NCBI GenBank assembly: GCA_031548365.1
Contig: JAVBRD010000004.1
Span: 1 to 37,107 of the forward strand
Length of the DNA: 37,107 nt
Direction of reading: 5' to 3'
From: JAVBRD01 sp031548365
GTDB taxonomy: Bacteria > Bacillota > Clostridia > Christensenellales > UBA1750
Shown: positions 7,993-15,902 of the stretch, piece after piece
Layout of the letters: each line of letters starts with the position of its first letter
Numbering within the stretch: the stretch's first letter is position 1
Notes under the pieces: model-generated
What the model was told of the DNA's origin: nothing
The model's input: only the letters and a program-made list of their open reading frames with translations
Database searches by the model: none
Position numbers and translations under genes: made by a program

Positions 7993-7999
7993 AGAACAG
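7983..7999. terminator. Small hairpin between convergent genes
   Basis: CTGTTC (7983-7988) and GAACAG (7994-7999) form a 6-bp stem with a 5-nt loop at the junction of the hydrolase gene and the convergent lyase gene. There is no T-run on either side, so a terminator role is only possible. Confidence 0.3.
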
Positions 8000-8000
8000 G

Positions 8001-9152
8001 TTATGCGAAGAAACGCGCGCGGATGCGGTCGAGCGCCGTCGCGAGCTGTGGCATGGGGCATCCGATGTTCAGGCGGATGAAGCCCTTTCCGGCTTCGCCA
8101 AACCATCCGCCGGGCTGAACCCCCACGCCCGCGCTGACGAACTCGCGCACCACGTTTTCGTCGGGGATTCCGAGCGCGCGGATGTCCAGCCACATCAGGT
8201 ATGTGCCTTCCAGGCGCGCGCACGTGACTCCGGGCAGCTCGCGCGCGATGAACTCTTCGGCATACGCGCGGTTCTGATCGATCGCCTCCACGAGCGCGGC
8301 CAGCCAGTCGTCGCCATGCGTATACGCGGCGGTGGTCGCGACCGGGCCGAACACATTGAGGTGGTTCATGCCGCAGCTCGCGAACACGCGGTCGATCTTC
8401 TGGGCGATATCGGGATTGTAAATGATGCTGTAAGCGTGGGACAGCCCCGCGAGGTTGAAACTCTTGCTCGCAGAGGTCACCATGACGGTCCGCTCGCGCG
8501 CGCCGACAATCGTGAGCGCGCAGGTGAGCGGGTGGCCGGGCAGGGTGATGTCGGCATGAATCTCGTCGGCCACCACGATCACATCATATCGTGCCGCGAG
8601 CGCGTACAGCCGTTCAAGCTCCTCTTTCATCCACACGCGTCCCACGGGGTTGTGCGGGTTGCACAAAAGAAACAGGCGACTGCCCTGCTTGAAGGCGTCC
8701 TCGATTGCGGCATAGTCCATGGTATAGCGATCACCATGGCGCGCCAGGCGCGCGTCGACAACCTTTCGGCCGCTGTCGCGCACGCAGCTGAAAAACGGGC
8801 CGTATATCGGTGACTGGATAACCACGCCGTCTCCGGGCTGCGTGAACGCGTGAACGGCTGCGTACAGCACGGCGATCACACCGCCGGTGAAGCGCAGTTG
8901 CTGGTCCTCCGCATCAACGCCGCGGTGGCGCTTAAGCCAGCCGAAGACTGCGGCTTTGTGCTCATCGGTGATGAGCGAGTAGCTGTACGCCGGGTGCGCA
9001 GCGCGCGCGGCCACGGCGGACAAAACAAAGTCCGGAGCCGCAAAGTCCAGATCGGCAACGCCCATGGGCACAAAGCCAAATTGGCCCTCAATCGGTGCGT
9101 CCCACTTGTGGCAATCGCTCCCGCGTCTGTCGAGCGGACGAAGGTAGTGCAT
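8001..9152 (-). CDS. MalY/PatB-type PLP-dependent C-S lyase (cystathionine beta-lyase)
   Basis: Encodes 383 residues of the fold-type I aminotransferase family, MalY/PatB branch. Such enzymes cleave cystathionine to homocysteine, ammonia and pyruvate. Visible: GVADLDFAAP near the N-terminus (a branch signature), CNPHNPVGRVW (around 164-174), the cofactor-contacting Asp in VVADEIHADI (about 196) and the Schiff-base Lys230 in SASKSFNLAGL. RLNIGCP at the end carries the carboxylate-binding Arg. The start has GGAGG 8 nt upstream. It lies 15 bp after the aldo/keto reductase gene and is probably cotranscribed from that gene's promoter. Together with metA it could supply homocysteine; cysteine desulfhydration is an alternative role. 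Confidence 0.92.
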   Translation of the reverse strand: MHYLRPLDRRGSDCHKWDAPIEGQFGFVPMGVADLDFAAPDFVLSAVAARAAHPAYSYSLITDEHKAAVFGWLKRHRGVDAEDQQLRFTGGVIAVLYAAVHAFTQPGDGVVIQSPIYGPFFSCVRDSGRKVVDARLARHGDRYTMDYAAIEDAFKQGSRLFLLCNPHNPVGRVWMKEELERLYALAARYDVIVVADEIHADITLPGHPLTCALTIVGARERTVMVTSASKSFNLAGLSHAYSIIYNPDIAQKIDRVFASCGMNHLNVFGPVATTAAYTHGDDWLAALVEAIDQNRAYAEEFIARELPGVTCARLEGTYLMWLDIRALGIPDENVVREFVSAGVGVQPGGWFGEAGKGFIRLNIGCPMPQLATALDRIRARFFA

Positions 9153-9167
9153 AAAAACTTCCTCCCG

Positions 9168-10301
9168 CTATACCATCTTTGCGTGGATGCACGCGAGTTT
9201 CTCGATGATCTTGATGCCTTGCGGGCACACACGCTCGCACGCGCCGCAGGAGACGCACTGCCCCGCGTCCTTCTTTTCATCGACGCGCCGCGCGTAACGC
9301 TTGGCGTAGCCTTCCAGCGTGCCGAACATGAGCGCGAGGTCATAGCCGGTAAACGTGCCGGGGATGTCCACGTTTTGCGGGCAGGGCATGCAGTAGCGGC
9401 ATCCCGTGCAGCCGACTTCGATGCGCGATGTGTACGCCGCGCGGACCTTCTCAATGAGCGCGTGTTCCTCCGCCGTCATGCGCGCGTCGCCCGCGTCCCC
9501 GAAAATGCGCAGGTTGTCCGCAAGCTGTGCTTCGTTGGACATGCCGGAGAGTATGACGGCGATTTCGGGGCGGTCGATCAGGAAACGGAACGCCCAGTCG
9601 ATGTGCGTGCGCTTGGTAGCGAAAGCGTCATAGACAGCCTGAACGTTGTCCGGGGGAGCAACCGCGAGCGATCCCCCACGCAGAGGCTCCATCGCAACCA
9701 CACCCACGCCTTTTTGCGCGGCGTACTCAACGCCCCTCATGGTCGCCTGCTTGTCGACGTCGATCAGGTTGATCTGAACCTGCGCCATCGCCCAAGGATA
9801 GCTGTCGATGATCTTGACAAACGTGTCCGCGTCATCGTGGAACGAAAACGAGGGAAACCGGATCAAGCCCTTTGCCTTCTGCTTTTCCAGCCAGTCGAGA
9901 ATGCCCGCTTCTTTGGCTTTCGCGAAACGGTTCCTCTCAAGCGCGTGCAGCAGATAAAAGTCGATGCGGTCGGTTTGGAGCCGCGCCAGCTGCTCTCCGA
10001 GGATGCGATCCCAGTTTTCGTACGTCATCTCCTGCCACATCGGCATTTTTGTCGCGATCAGCACTTTTTCGCGCCAGCCGCCCGCGAGCGCGCGCCCGAG
10101 CGCGACCTCGCTGACGCCTTCGTGATAAACGTACGCCGTGTCGAAATAATTGATGCCCTTGTCAATCGCGTCATGCAGCATCGCGGACACGCGGTCAAAC
10201 TCAATGTTGGCACCTTTGCCGTCCGTTGTGGGCAGACGCATACACCCGAAACCGAGCGCTGATGCCTGAACACCGGTTTTGCCGATGGCTCTTTTAGTCA
10301 T
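9168..10301 (-). CDS. Aldo/keto reductase with C-terminal [4Fe-4S] ferredoxin domain
   Basis: Encodes 377 residues. The first roughly 270 are an aldo/keto reductase barrel: GFGCMRLP, catalytic Asp/Tyr in NYFDTAYVYHEG, Lys in ATKMP and His in FYLLHALE. The C-terminus carries two ferredoxin-like cysteine clusters, CTGCRYCMPCPQNVDIP and CVSCGACERVCPQGI. This fusion is a known group in anaerobes (the COG1453 type), probably passing electrons between NAD(P)H or ferredoxin and a carbonyl substrate; the substrate is unknown. The start is the ATG at 10301, with GGAGG 7 nt upstream. An in-frame ATG at 10328 would put the ribosome binding site inside the protein and lies against the -10 box. First gene of a two-gene unit with the C-S lyase. 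Confidence 0.92.
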   Translation of the reverse strand: MTKRAIGKTGVQASALGFGCMRLPTTDGKGANIEFDRVSAMLHDAIDKGINYFDTAYVYHEGVSEVALGRALAGGWREKVLIATKMPMWQEMTYENWDRILGEQLARLQTDRIDFYLLHALERNRFAKAKEAGILDWLEKQKAKGLIRFPSFSFHDDADTFVKIIDSYPWAMAQVQINLIDVDKQATMRGVEYAAQKGVGVVAMEPLRGGSLAVAPPDNVQAVYDAFATKRTHIDWAFRFLIDRPEIAVILSGMSNEAQLADNLRIFGDAGDARMTAEEHALIEKVRAAYTSRIEVGCTGCRYCMPCPQNVDIPGTFTGYDLALMFGTLEGYAKRYARRVDEKKDAGQCVSCGACERVCPQGIKIIEKLACIHAKMV

Positions 10302-10330
10302 GTTGTTGCCTCCACAATGTATGTGCACAT

Positions 10331-10359
10331 ATTATAGCAAAAACCATAGGTCGTGTATA
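10331..10359 (-). promoter_or_regulatory. Promoter of the aldo/keto reductase-lyase unit
   Basis: Minus strand: -35 TATACA (10354-10359), 17-bp spacer, -10 TATAAT (10331-10336). The -35 is followed by CG, giving TATACACG, similar to the TGTACAC elements seen at other promoters here. Confidence 0.68.
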
Positions 10360-10419
10360 CCCCGTCCGAAATCGTGCAGGCCCCTTGCGGCCAAGGAAAC
10401 TAATTGATAAACTCATGGC

Positions 10420-11172
10420 ATGGAACCACTCAGAATTCGAATCATGAGCGCAACCGACTCAACCAACCTTGAGGCCAAGCGGCGGATCGCGGCGGGCGCG
10501 CGTCATGGCGAGCTGATCGTCGCGCGCAAACAGACCGAAGGACGGGGCCGGCTCGGGCGAAGCTGGGCGTCACTCGAGGGCGGGCTGTACATGTCGCTCA
10601 TCCTCTTCCCGGCGCTCGATGAGGCCAAGCTGCCCCGGTTGGGCGCGGCCGTAGCCTTCGCGCTCACGCGTGCGCTCGGGTCGCTTGCGCCGGAGGTGCC
10701 CGCGCTCATCAAATGGCCCAATGACATCGTGGCGCACGGCAAGAAGCTCGCGGGCATACTGCTCGAGGCGGGACGCGAACGTGACGCGTCGTACGTCGTG
10801 GCGGGCGTGGGCGTCAATGTCGCGCAGGAAGCGTTTCCCGATGATTTGTCACACAAGGCCGCGTCACTGCTCATGCTGGGAGCGAACGTCGACCCGCTCG
10901 CGCTCGCGGCGGCGTTCGGGCATCACGCGATCGCGCTGTGCGAAAGCGTAGGCGACGCCGGGGCGTATGCGGAACTTATGTCCGCGTACGCGGAACGCTC
11001 GGCGACACTCGGCAGGGCGATCGTCGCGCACACACCCGAGGGAGAAATCCGGGGAACCGCGCGCACGTTGACCGAAGATGGCTCACTCACGATGATGAGC
11101 GAAGATGGCCGAACGCTAACGCTCGCTTCGGGCGAAGTGTCGGTGCGCGGATTGCTTGGCTACGCCGACTGA
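10420..11172 (+). CDS. birA: Biotin-[acetyl-CoA carboxylase] ligase (monofunctional BirA)
   Basis: Encodes 250 residues. It activates biotin with ATP to biotinyl-AMP and transfers it to the carrier lysine of biotin enzymes. Motifs: ATDSTNLEAKRR at the start of the catalytic domain, the nucleotide loop GRGRLGRSW, KWPNDI and KLAGILLE, followed by a small SH3-like domain (GTARTLTEDGSLTM and on). The N-terminal winged-helix DNA-binding domain of dual-function BirA is absent, so this is a Group I ligase that should not repress biotin genes itself. The ATG has no recognisable ribosome binding site: AAGGA at 10393-10397 is too far, within a small hairpin (CCTTG/CAAGG, 10383-10396), and stops at 10405 and 10408 rule out an earlier in-frame start. 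First gene of a five-gene run. Confidence 0.93.
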   Translation: MEPLRIRIMSATDSTNLEAKRRIAAGARHGELIVARKQTEGRGRLGRSWASLEGGLYMSLILFPALDEAKLPRLGAAVAFALTRALGSLAPEVPALIKWPNDIVAHGKKLAGILLEAGRERDASYVVAGVGVNVAQEAFPDDLSHKAASLLMLGANVDPLALAAAFGHHAIALCESVGDAGAYAELMSAYAERSATLGRAIVAHTPEGEIRGTARTLTEDGSLTMMSEDGRTLTLASGEVSVRGLLGYAD

Positions 11173-11186
11173 TTGGAGGCTTACAC

Positions 11187-12119
11187 ATGCGGTATTCGGG
11201 ATTGATCACAGACATCCCCGGCATTCGTGTCGGTCAGGTGGAGGACAAAGACGCCCGCACGGGCGTGAGCGTCGTCATTTGCGAAGAGGGCGCGTTGTGC
11301 GCAGCCGACGTGCGCGGCGCAGCGCCCGGCACGCGCGAGACCGACCTGCTCACCCCTGGCAACCTCGTGGAACGCGTGCACGCCATCCTCCTCGCGGGAG
11401 GGAGCGCGTTCGGGCTGAACGCGGCGGGCGGCGTGATGCGCGCGCTTGAGGAAAAGGGCGTGGGGTTACCCACCATGGGCGGGCGGGTGCCCATCGTTCC
11501 GGGCGCGGTGTTGTTCGATCTGACGGAGGGCCGCGCCGATGTGCGCCCCGATGCGCGCATGGGGCACGAGGCTGTGCGGCGCGCGGCAGGCGGGCTTTCG
11601 CAGGGCAGTTGTGGCGCGGGATGCGGCGCGACAGTCGCCAAAGCCATCCCTGGGATCGCGGCGACGCGCGGCGGAATCGGCTCTGCTTCAGTTAAGGCGG
11701 GCGGCTACACTGTAGCCGCGCTCGTCGCTGTCAACGCGCTGGGCGACGTGATCGACCCGTTCACCGGCGACGTGATCGCGATGGCCGAGTCGGGCGGGGT
11801 TCGCGTGAGCGCCATGGACGCGCTCCTCGGCATGACCGCTCAGGGGCGCGCGGGCGAAAACACGTCCATCGGCGTCATCGCCACAGACGCTCCCATCGGC
11901 GCGGGCACGCTCAAACGGCTGTGCGTCGCGGGGCACGACGGCCTCGCGCTCGCGATACGCCCGTGCCACACCATCTTCGACGGCGACACACTCTTTGCTC
12001 TCTCAGCCGCGCAGACGGCCGAAGCGCTTAACCCGGCCACAGTCGCTTCTCTGTGCGCCGCGGCAACGGTGGCCGTGGCGCGCGCGGTGGTCAACGCCGT
12101 GCTTGAGGCGCGCACGTGA
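11187..12119 (+). CDS. P1 family peptidase (DmpA-like aminopeptidase)
   Basis: Encodes 310 residues of peptidase family S58 (DmpA/BapA type), N-terminal-nucleophile-like aminopeptidases that cleave themselves and act on small peptides or amides. Visible: GLITDIPGIRVGQVEDKDARTG at the N-terminus, the family's usual opening; LLAGGSAFGLNAAGGVMRALEEKG; GSCGAGCGATVAK; and ENTSIGVIATDAPIG around the expected self-cleavage and nucleophile site, with DGDTLFALS after it. The start ATG has GGAGG 7 nt upstream. It lies between birA and acpS with a 14-bp gap and a 4-bp GTGA overlap. A role in this operon is not obvious from the family; the physiological substrate is unknown. Confidence 0.9.
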   Translation: MRYSGLITDIPGIRVGQVEDKDARTGVSVVICEEGALCAADVRGAAPGTRETDLLTPGNLVERVHAILLAGGSAFGLNAAGGVMRALEEKGVGLPTMGGRVPIVPGAVLFDLTEGRADVRPDARMGHEAVRRAAGGLSQGSCGAGCGATVAKAIPGIAATRGGIGSASVKAGGYTVAALVAVNALGDVIDPFTGDVIAMAESGGVRVSAMDALLGMTAQGRAGENTSIGVIATDAPIGAGTLKRLCVAGHDGLALAIRPCHTIFDGDTLFALSAAQTAEALNPATVASLCAAATVAVARAVVNAVLEART

Positions 12120-12484
12120 TTCGCGGTATCGGCGTTGATACCATAGAGCTAACGCGCGTGAGCCAGGCCCTCACTAGGCCGCGCTTCCTTGAGCGTGTGT
12201 TCACGGACGGCGAGCGGACTCACATCACGCAGAAAGGCACGCAATCGGCCGCCGGCATTTTCGCGGCCAAAGAGGCCATTGTCAAAGCGCTTGGCACAGG
12301 CTTTACGGGCGCGATCGGCTTTCACTCGGTTGAGATATCTCACGACGAAAAGGGCGCGCCCGTCTGTGCCCTACACGGCGCGGCGCGCGAAAGCGCGGGG
12401 GGGGCGCGCGTGTTTGTCAGCATATCCCACGACCGCGCGCATGCGGTCGCGTTCGCAGTCATCGAGGAAGAGGACAAGCCATGA
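12116..12484 (+). CDS. acpS: Holo-[acyl-carrier-protein] synthase
   Basis: Encodes 122 residues, the normal AcpS length. It transfers 4'-phosphopantetheine from CoA to the serine of acyl carrier protein, needed for fatty acid synthesis. Diagnostic motifs: GIGVDTIEL with metal-binding Asp8, and FAAKEAIVKALGTG with the second acidic ligand Glu53. SISHDRAHAVAFAV forms the last conserved strand. It starts with GTG inside the stop of the peptidase gene (GTGA) and ends in an ATGA overlap with the next gene. acpS followed by the NAD(P)HX repair gene is a common order in Firmicutes, which supports the calls and suggests translational coupling. Confidence 0.95.
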   Translation: MIRGIGVDTIELTRVSQALTRPRFLERVFTDGERTHITQKGTQSAAGIFAAKEAIVKALGTGFTGAIGFHSVEISHDEKGAPVCALHGAARESAGGARVFVSISHDRAHAVAFAVIEEEDKP

Positions 12485-14004
12485 GTTACGTGGTCACATC
12501 GCGCGCGATGCGTGCCGCCGAGGCAGAGATCATCAGGGGGATCGGCTGGCCCGGGGCCGTGCTGATGGAGCGCGCCGCGCTCGCTGTGGACGCCGTTGTC
12601 GCAGACACGAGAGGCCTCGCGCTCTATCTGTGCGGAACAGGCAACAACGGTGGGGACGGCTTGGCCGCCGCGCGCCTTGCCGCCGCGCGCGGGCGAAAGG
12701 TTGCGGTCGTTCTTGTAAACGATGGCGCGAAAGAGAGCGAGGGCATCGCGCTTCAAACGGCGCTTCTCGCGCGCGCCGGTGTAACACCCATCACGGCGGG
12801 CAACCCGAGCGTGTTTGACGCGGCGGTCGCGCGCCTTTGTCCATCCGTGATCGTGGACGCGCTGTACGGCATCGGGTATCACCCACCCATGCCCGCGCTA
12901 GCCGCGCACGTCTTGTCATGGGCCAACGCGCAGGACGCGTACAGGATCGCGGTCGACCTTCCGAGCGGTTTGGTGGCCGACGGCTGCGCCGTGAGCGGCC
13001 CGGTCTTCTGCGCCGCGCAAACCGTGACATTCGGCTGGATGAAGCCCGCTCACGTTCTCCACCCCGCGCGAGGGATGTGCGGTGATGTCACGGTTGCCGA
13101 CATCGGCCTCATGTGCACTCCTGAAGGCGCCATGACCGTGCTGTCCGATGCCGACTGCCGATCTCTTTTGCCTGTCCGCGCGCGCGACGCGCACAAGAAG
13201 AACGTGGGCCATGCCGCGCTTGTCGCGGGCAGCAAAACGTTCGCCGGGGCGGCAGCGCTCAGTACTCTGGGCGCTCTGCGGGGAGGCGCGGGACTCGTCA
13301 CGCTGATGAGCGTCCCTGACGCGCTGCCCGCGTGCCGCGTCTTCGCGCCCGAAGCGCTCCTGATCGCGCTCGATGCGGACGAATGCGGCTTTATCTCCGA
13401 AAACGCCGCTTCACGTATCCCTGGAGCGCTCGCAGGTGCAAGCGCGCTTGCGATCGGTCCTGGCTTCGGGCTGAGCGGCGGATCCGCCTTTGCACTGATC
13501 CACGCGCTTGAGGCGGGTCTTCCGCTCATCATTGACGCGGACGCGCTCACGCTGTGCGCGCGCGAGCCCGCGTTGTGGAAACGCTTACGCGCGCCCGCAG
13601 TCATCACACCCCACGCGGGCGAAGCGTCACGCATCCTCGGGAAACCCGCTGCCGACGTCATGGCCGACCCCGTCCTATCCGCTCGCGAGCTTGCCTCGCT
13701 CACAGGCGCTACCGCGCTGCTCAAGGGCGCGACAACCGTCATCGCTCAACCGGAGGGCGGGGTCACGCTCAATCTGACGGGCACGCAAGGCATGGCCACC
13801 GGCGGAAGCGGCGATGTACTCACCGGCCTGATCGCGGCGCTGCTCGCACAGGGCCTTTGCGCGTACGATGCCGCGCGCGCAGGCGCGTATATCCACGGGC
13901 GCGCAGGCGAGATCGCCGAGAAAGCCGAGGGTGTGCTCGCCATGTGCGCGACCGATATCGCGCGCGCCATCGGCGCGGCATATCTCTCACTTAAGGGGGC
14001 TTAA
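12481..14004 (+). CDS. nnr: Bifunctional NAD(P)H-hydrate epimerase / ADP-dependent dehydratase
   Basis: Encodes 507 residues, a fusion of NnrE (YjeF N-terminal, about 1-215) and NnrD (YjeF C-terminal, carbohydrate-kinase-like, about 230-505). Together they repair hydrated NADH and NADPH: the first interconverts R and S epimers, the second dehydrates the S form using ADP. Epimerase motifs: CGTGNNGGDGLAAAR, DALYGIG and DLPSGL. Dehydratase motifs: KKNVGHAALVAGSKTFAGA, IGPGFG, IDADALT, TPHAGE, LLKGATTVI and the anion hole TGGSGDVLTG. Length matches known fusions such as E. coli YjeF. It overlaps acpS by ATGA, and the response regulator starts 2 bp after its stop. Confidence 0.95.
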   Translation: MSYVVTSRAMRAAEAEIIRGIGWPGAVLMERAALAVDAVVADTRGLALYLCGTGNNGGDGLAAARLAAARGRKVAVVLVNDGAKESEGIALQTALLARAGVTPITAGNPSVFDAAVARLCPSVIVDALYGIGYHPPMPALAAHVLSWANAQDAYRIAVDLPSGLVADGCAVSGPVFCAAQTVTFGWMKPAHVLHPARGMCGDVTVADIGLMCTPEGAMTVLSDADCRSLLPVRARDAHKKNVGHAALVAGSKTFAGAAALSTLGALRGGAGLVTLMSVPDALPACRVFAPEALLIALDADECGFISENAASRIPGALAGASALAIGPGFGLSGGSAFALIHALEAGLPLIIDADALTLCAREPALWKRLRAPAVITPHAGEASRILGKPAADVMADPVLSARELASLTGATALLKGATTVIAQPEGGVTLNLTGTQGMATGGSGDVLTGLIAALLAQGLCAYDAARAGAYIHGRAGEIAEKAEGVLAMCATDIARAIGAAYLSLKGA

Positions 14005-14006
14005 GC

Positions 14007-14684
14007 GTGCGCGTTTTGTTTGTCGAGGACGACCGGAGCCTTCGGATGGCCGTGGAGTATCGGCTAAAGAAAGAAGGCATGGAGGTCGTCTGCTGCGAGG
14101 ATGGCGCGTCCGGGCTTGAGGCCGCGCTCACCGGCTCCTTCGAGCTCATCCTGCTCGACCGCATGCTCCCGCGCATGGATGGCGTGGACGTGCTCCTCCG
14201 CCTGCGCGAGCGCGGGCTTCAAGCGCCGGTGCTCATGCTGACCGCCATGGACGGCGTCTCCGATCGTGTGACCGGGCTTGACGCGGGCGCAGACGATTAC
14301 CTGCTCAAACCCTTTGCGACCGAAGAGCTGCTCGCCCGCATACGCGCGCTTTTGCGCCGTCAACCGCAGTGGTCGCCGCGCGACATCGTCACTTTCGGGG
14401 ACGCACGCCTGGACGCCGAACGCTGCCTCCTGACCTGTGGAAATCAAAGCGCCGAGCTCTCCCGCAAGGAGGCCCGGCTCTTGGAAGTGCTCATGCGCAA
14501 CGCCAAACAGGTGCTCCCGCGCGACGTTCTCCTTGAGCGCGTTTGGGGGAACAACACCGTGGTGGACGGCAACCTCGACATCTACATTCATTTTCTTCGC
14601 AAACGCCTCGCCGATATGGGCGCGCGCATCAAAATCAGGACCGCGCGCGGCATCGGGTACCAGCTGACAGCCGAGGAGGCATAG
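14007..14684 (+). CDS. OmpR/PhoB-family response regulator without an adjacent kinase
   Basis: Encodes 225 residues. Receiver domain (about 1-118): acidic pair in VLFVEDDRS, phospho-acceptor Asp51 in LILLDRMLPRMDG, Thr in MLTAMD and Lys in DDYLLKPF. A winged-helix DNA-binding domain follows (about 130-222), with VDGNLDIYIHFLRKRL and RTARGIGYQL, the OmpR-family signature. The start is GTG with AGGGGG about 9 nt upstream. No histidine kinase follows; the downstream gene is on the other strand. Just after the stop, an ATG at 14693 opens a 10-codon frame (MEPSRRGAPA, then TAA) that might be the stump of a lost kinase start, though this is speculative. The cognate kinase is presumably encoded elsewhere. 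Confidence 0.93.
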   Translation: MRVLFVEDDRSLRMAVEYRLKKEGMEVVCCEDGASGLEAALTGSFELILLDRMLPRMDGVDVLLRLRERGLQAPVLMLTAMDGVSDRVTGLDAGADDYLLKPFATEELLARIRALLRRQPQWSPRDIVTFGDARLDAERCLLTCGNQSAELSRKEARLLEVLMRNAKQVLPRDVLLERVWGNNTVVDGNLDIYIHFLRKRLADMGARIKIRTARGIGYQLTAEEA

Positions 14685-14751
14685 CGAACGCGATGGAACC
14701 ATCCCGGCGGGGAGCACCCGCATAACAAGCGGTTGGGAAGCATCATGGAAA

Positions 14752-15219
14752 TCACACCATTCGTGACGCGAAGATACCGAGCTGGAGCATCAGAAGGCCC
14801 GCTACAATGTTGCCAAGCAAAATGGCGATTATTGAGCGGGTTTTGTCAAGCCCGAAAAGCGCGGCGATGACCGAACCGGTCCACACCCCTGTCGTGGGCA
14901 GCGGTATGGCGACGAACACAAACAGCGCAAGATAGGTAAAGCGGCTGTTCATGATCTTGCTGCTTTTGGACACCGCGCGGTGCGCCACCCAGTCCGCAAA
15001 CCGCTTGAGAAAGCCAATTTTTCCGACCAGCTCAACGCCCCAATGCCATAAGTAGATGATAAAGGGTACCGGGATCGCGCAGCCAATCTCCGCGATGGTA
15101 AACGCCTGCCAAAATGGCACATTGAGCACCGCGACGCCAAAGGGTATTGCTCCTTTGAGTTCCACGATCGGCACCATGGACATGATGAACACCATGAGCG
15201 CTGACTTCAAGTCAAACAA
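14752..15219 (-). CDS. Small multi-drug export family membrane protein (COG2426 type)
   Basis: Encodes 155 residues with about four membrane helices (for example LMVFIMSMVPIVELKGAIPF, FTIAEIGCAIPVPFIIYLW, LALFVFVAIPLPTTGVWTGS and IAILLGNIVAGLLMLQLGIF). The ELKGAIPFG and PLPTTGVWTGS motifs are typical of the family named small multi-drug export protein, whose real substrate is not established. I place the start at a TTG at 15219 (FDLKSALMVF follows) because GGAGAGGAG lies 8-9 nt upstream; the gene then overlaps the end of the amidotransferase gene by 8 bp, a coupled arrangement. Longer upstream reading is arginine-rich and is a shadow of the neighbouring gene. Last gene of a long minus-strand unit. 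Confidence 0.85.
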   Translation of the reverse strand: MFDLKSALMVFIMSMVPIVELKGAIPFGVAVLNVPFWQAFTIAEIGCAIPVPFIIYLWHWGVELVGKIGFLKRFADWVAHRAVSKSSKIMNSRFTYLALFVFVAIPLPTTGVWTGSVIAALFGLDKTRSIIAILLGNIVAGLLMLQLGIFASRMV

Positions 15220-15889
15220 CCGGCATACTCCTCTCCGCGCACGCGCGCGAGAACGCTTGAAACAACGGCGACATCTCCGCGCCCATGCGCTCGGGATGCC
15301 ACTGGACACACCAAATCAGGCCGCGCTCAATGCCTTCGATCACGCCGTCAGACGCGCGGGCGGTCACCGTGAAGCCGGGCGCGACACGGTCAACCGATTG
15401 ATGGTGCGTGGAATTGACCTGAAGCTTTTGCGCATGGAGCGCTCGCCCTGCGAAGCTGCCCGGTGTGACTTCCGCGTCATGGCGCATCTCCGGATCAAAG
15501 TGCTGCGATCCAGGAATCGCATCGGGGATGTGCTGGATGAGCGTCCCGCCGAACGCCACGTTGACCACCTGCTCACCCCGGCAAATGCCGAGTACCGGTT
15601 TTTTTATCTCATCCGCAAGCCGCGCGAGCGCGATCTCAAACTCATCCCGTTCGCGCGCGACGATGTCGGTCTTTTCGTGCGGCTCCTGCCCGTAGAGCGC
15701 AGGGTCGACGTCGTCTCCGCCCGAGAGCAGGAGGCCGTCGAGGAGAGCTAGCGTGTCTGTCACGTGGACGGTCGGCCAGAGCACGACCGGGAAACCGCCG
15801 CTTTTCTCAACCGCGCGCATGTACGCCATCGGAACGGCGAGTTTTCCTTCCAGCATGGACGCGGTCACCCCGATGATGGATTTTTTCAC
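15212..15889 (-). CDS. Class I glutamine amidotransferase-like hydrolase (peptidase C26, PuuD type)
   Basis: Encodes 225 residues of the gamma-glutamyl-gamma-aminobutyrate hydrolase group. Visible: GLLLSGGDDVDPALYGQ, nucleophile Cys103 in VLGICRGEQVVNVAFGG, and the His198/Glu200 pair in CVQWHPERMG. Family members hydrolyse gamma-glutamyl amides such as gamma-Glu-GABA, but no putrescine or GABA genes are near, so the substrate is open. The ATG opens MKKSIIGVTASM, a typical family start. It begins 13 bp after the rsmF-like gene on the same strand and overlaps the small membrane protein gene at its end. Confidence 0.92.
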   Translation of the reverse strand: MKKSIIGVTASMLEGKLAVPMAYMRAVEKSGGFPVVLWPTVHVTDTLALLDGLLLSGGDDVDPALYGQEPHEKTDIVARERDEFEIALARLADEIKKPVLGICRGEQVVNVAFGGTLIQHIPDAIPGSQHFDPEMRHDAEVTPGSFAGRALHAQKLQVNSTHHQSVDRVAPGFTVTARASDGVIEGIERGLIWCVQWHPERMGAEMSPLFQAFSRACAERSMPVV

Positions 15890-15902
15890 GACAACCTCTC
15901 CA

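Noticed and set aside
8850..10262. 470-residue open frame on the plus strand
   Set aside because: It runs antisense across the lyase and reductase genes, whose families are clear; Arg/His/Val-rich shadow.
10383..10396. Biotin operator (BirA box) before birA
   Set aside because: The small CCTTG/CAAGG hairpin does not resemble the long BirA palindrome, and this BirA lacks the DNA-binding domain.
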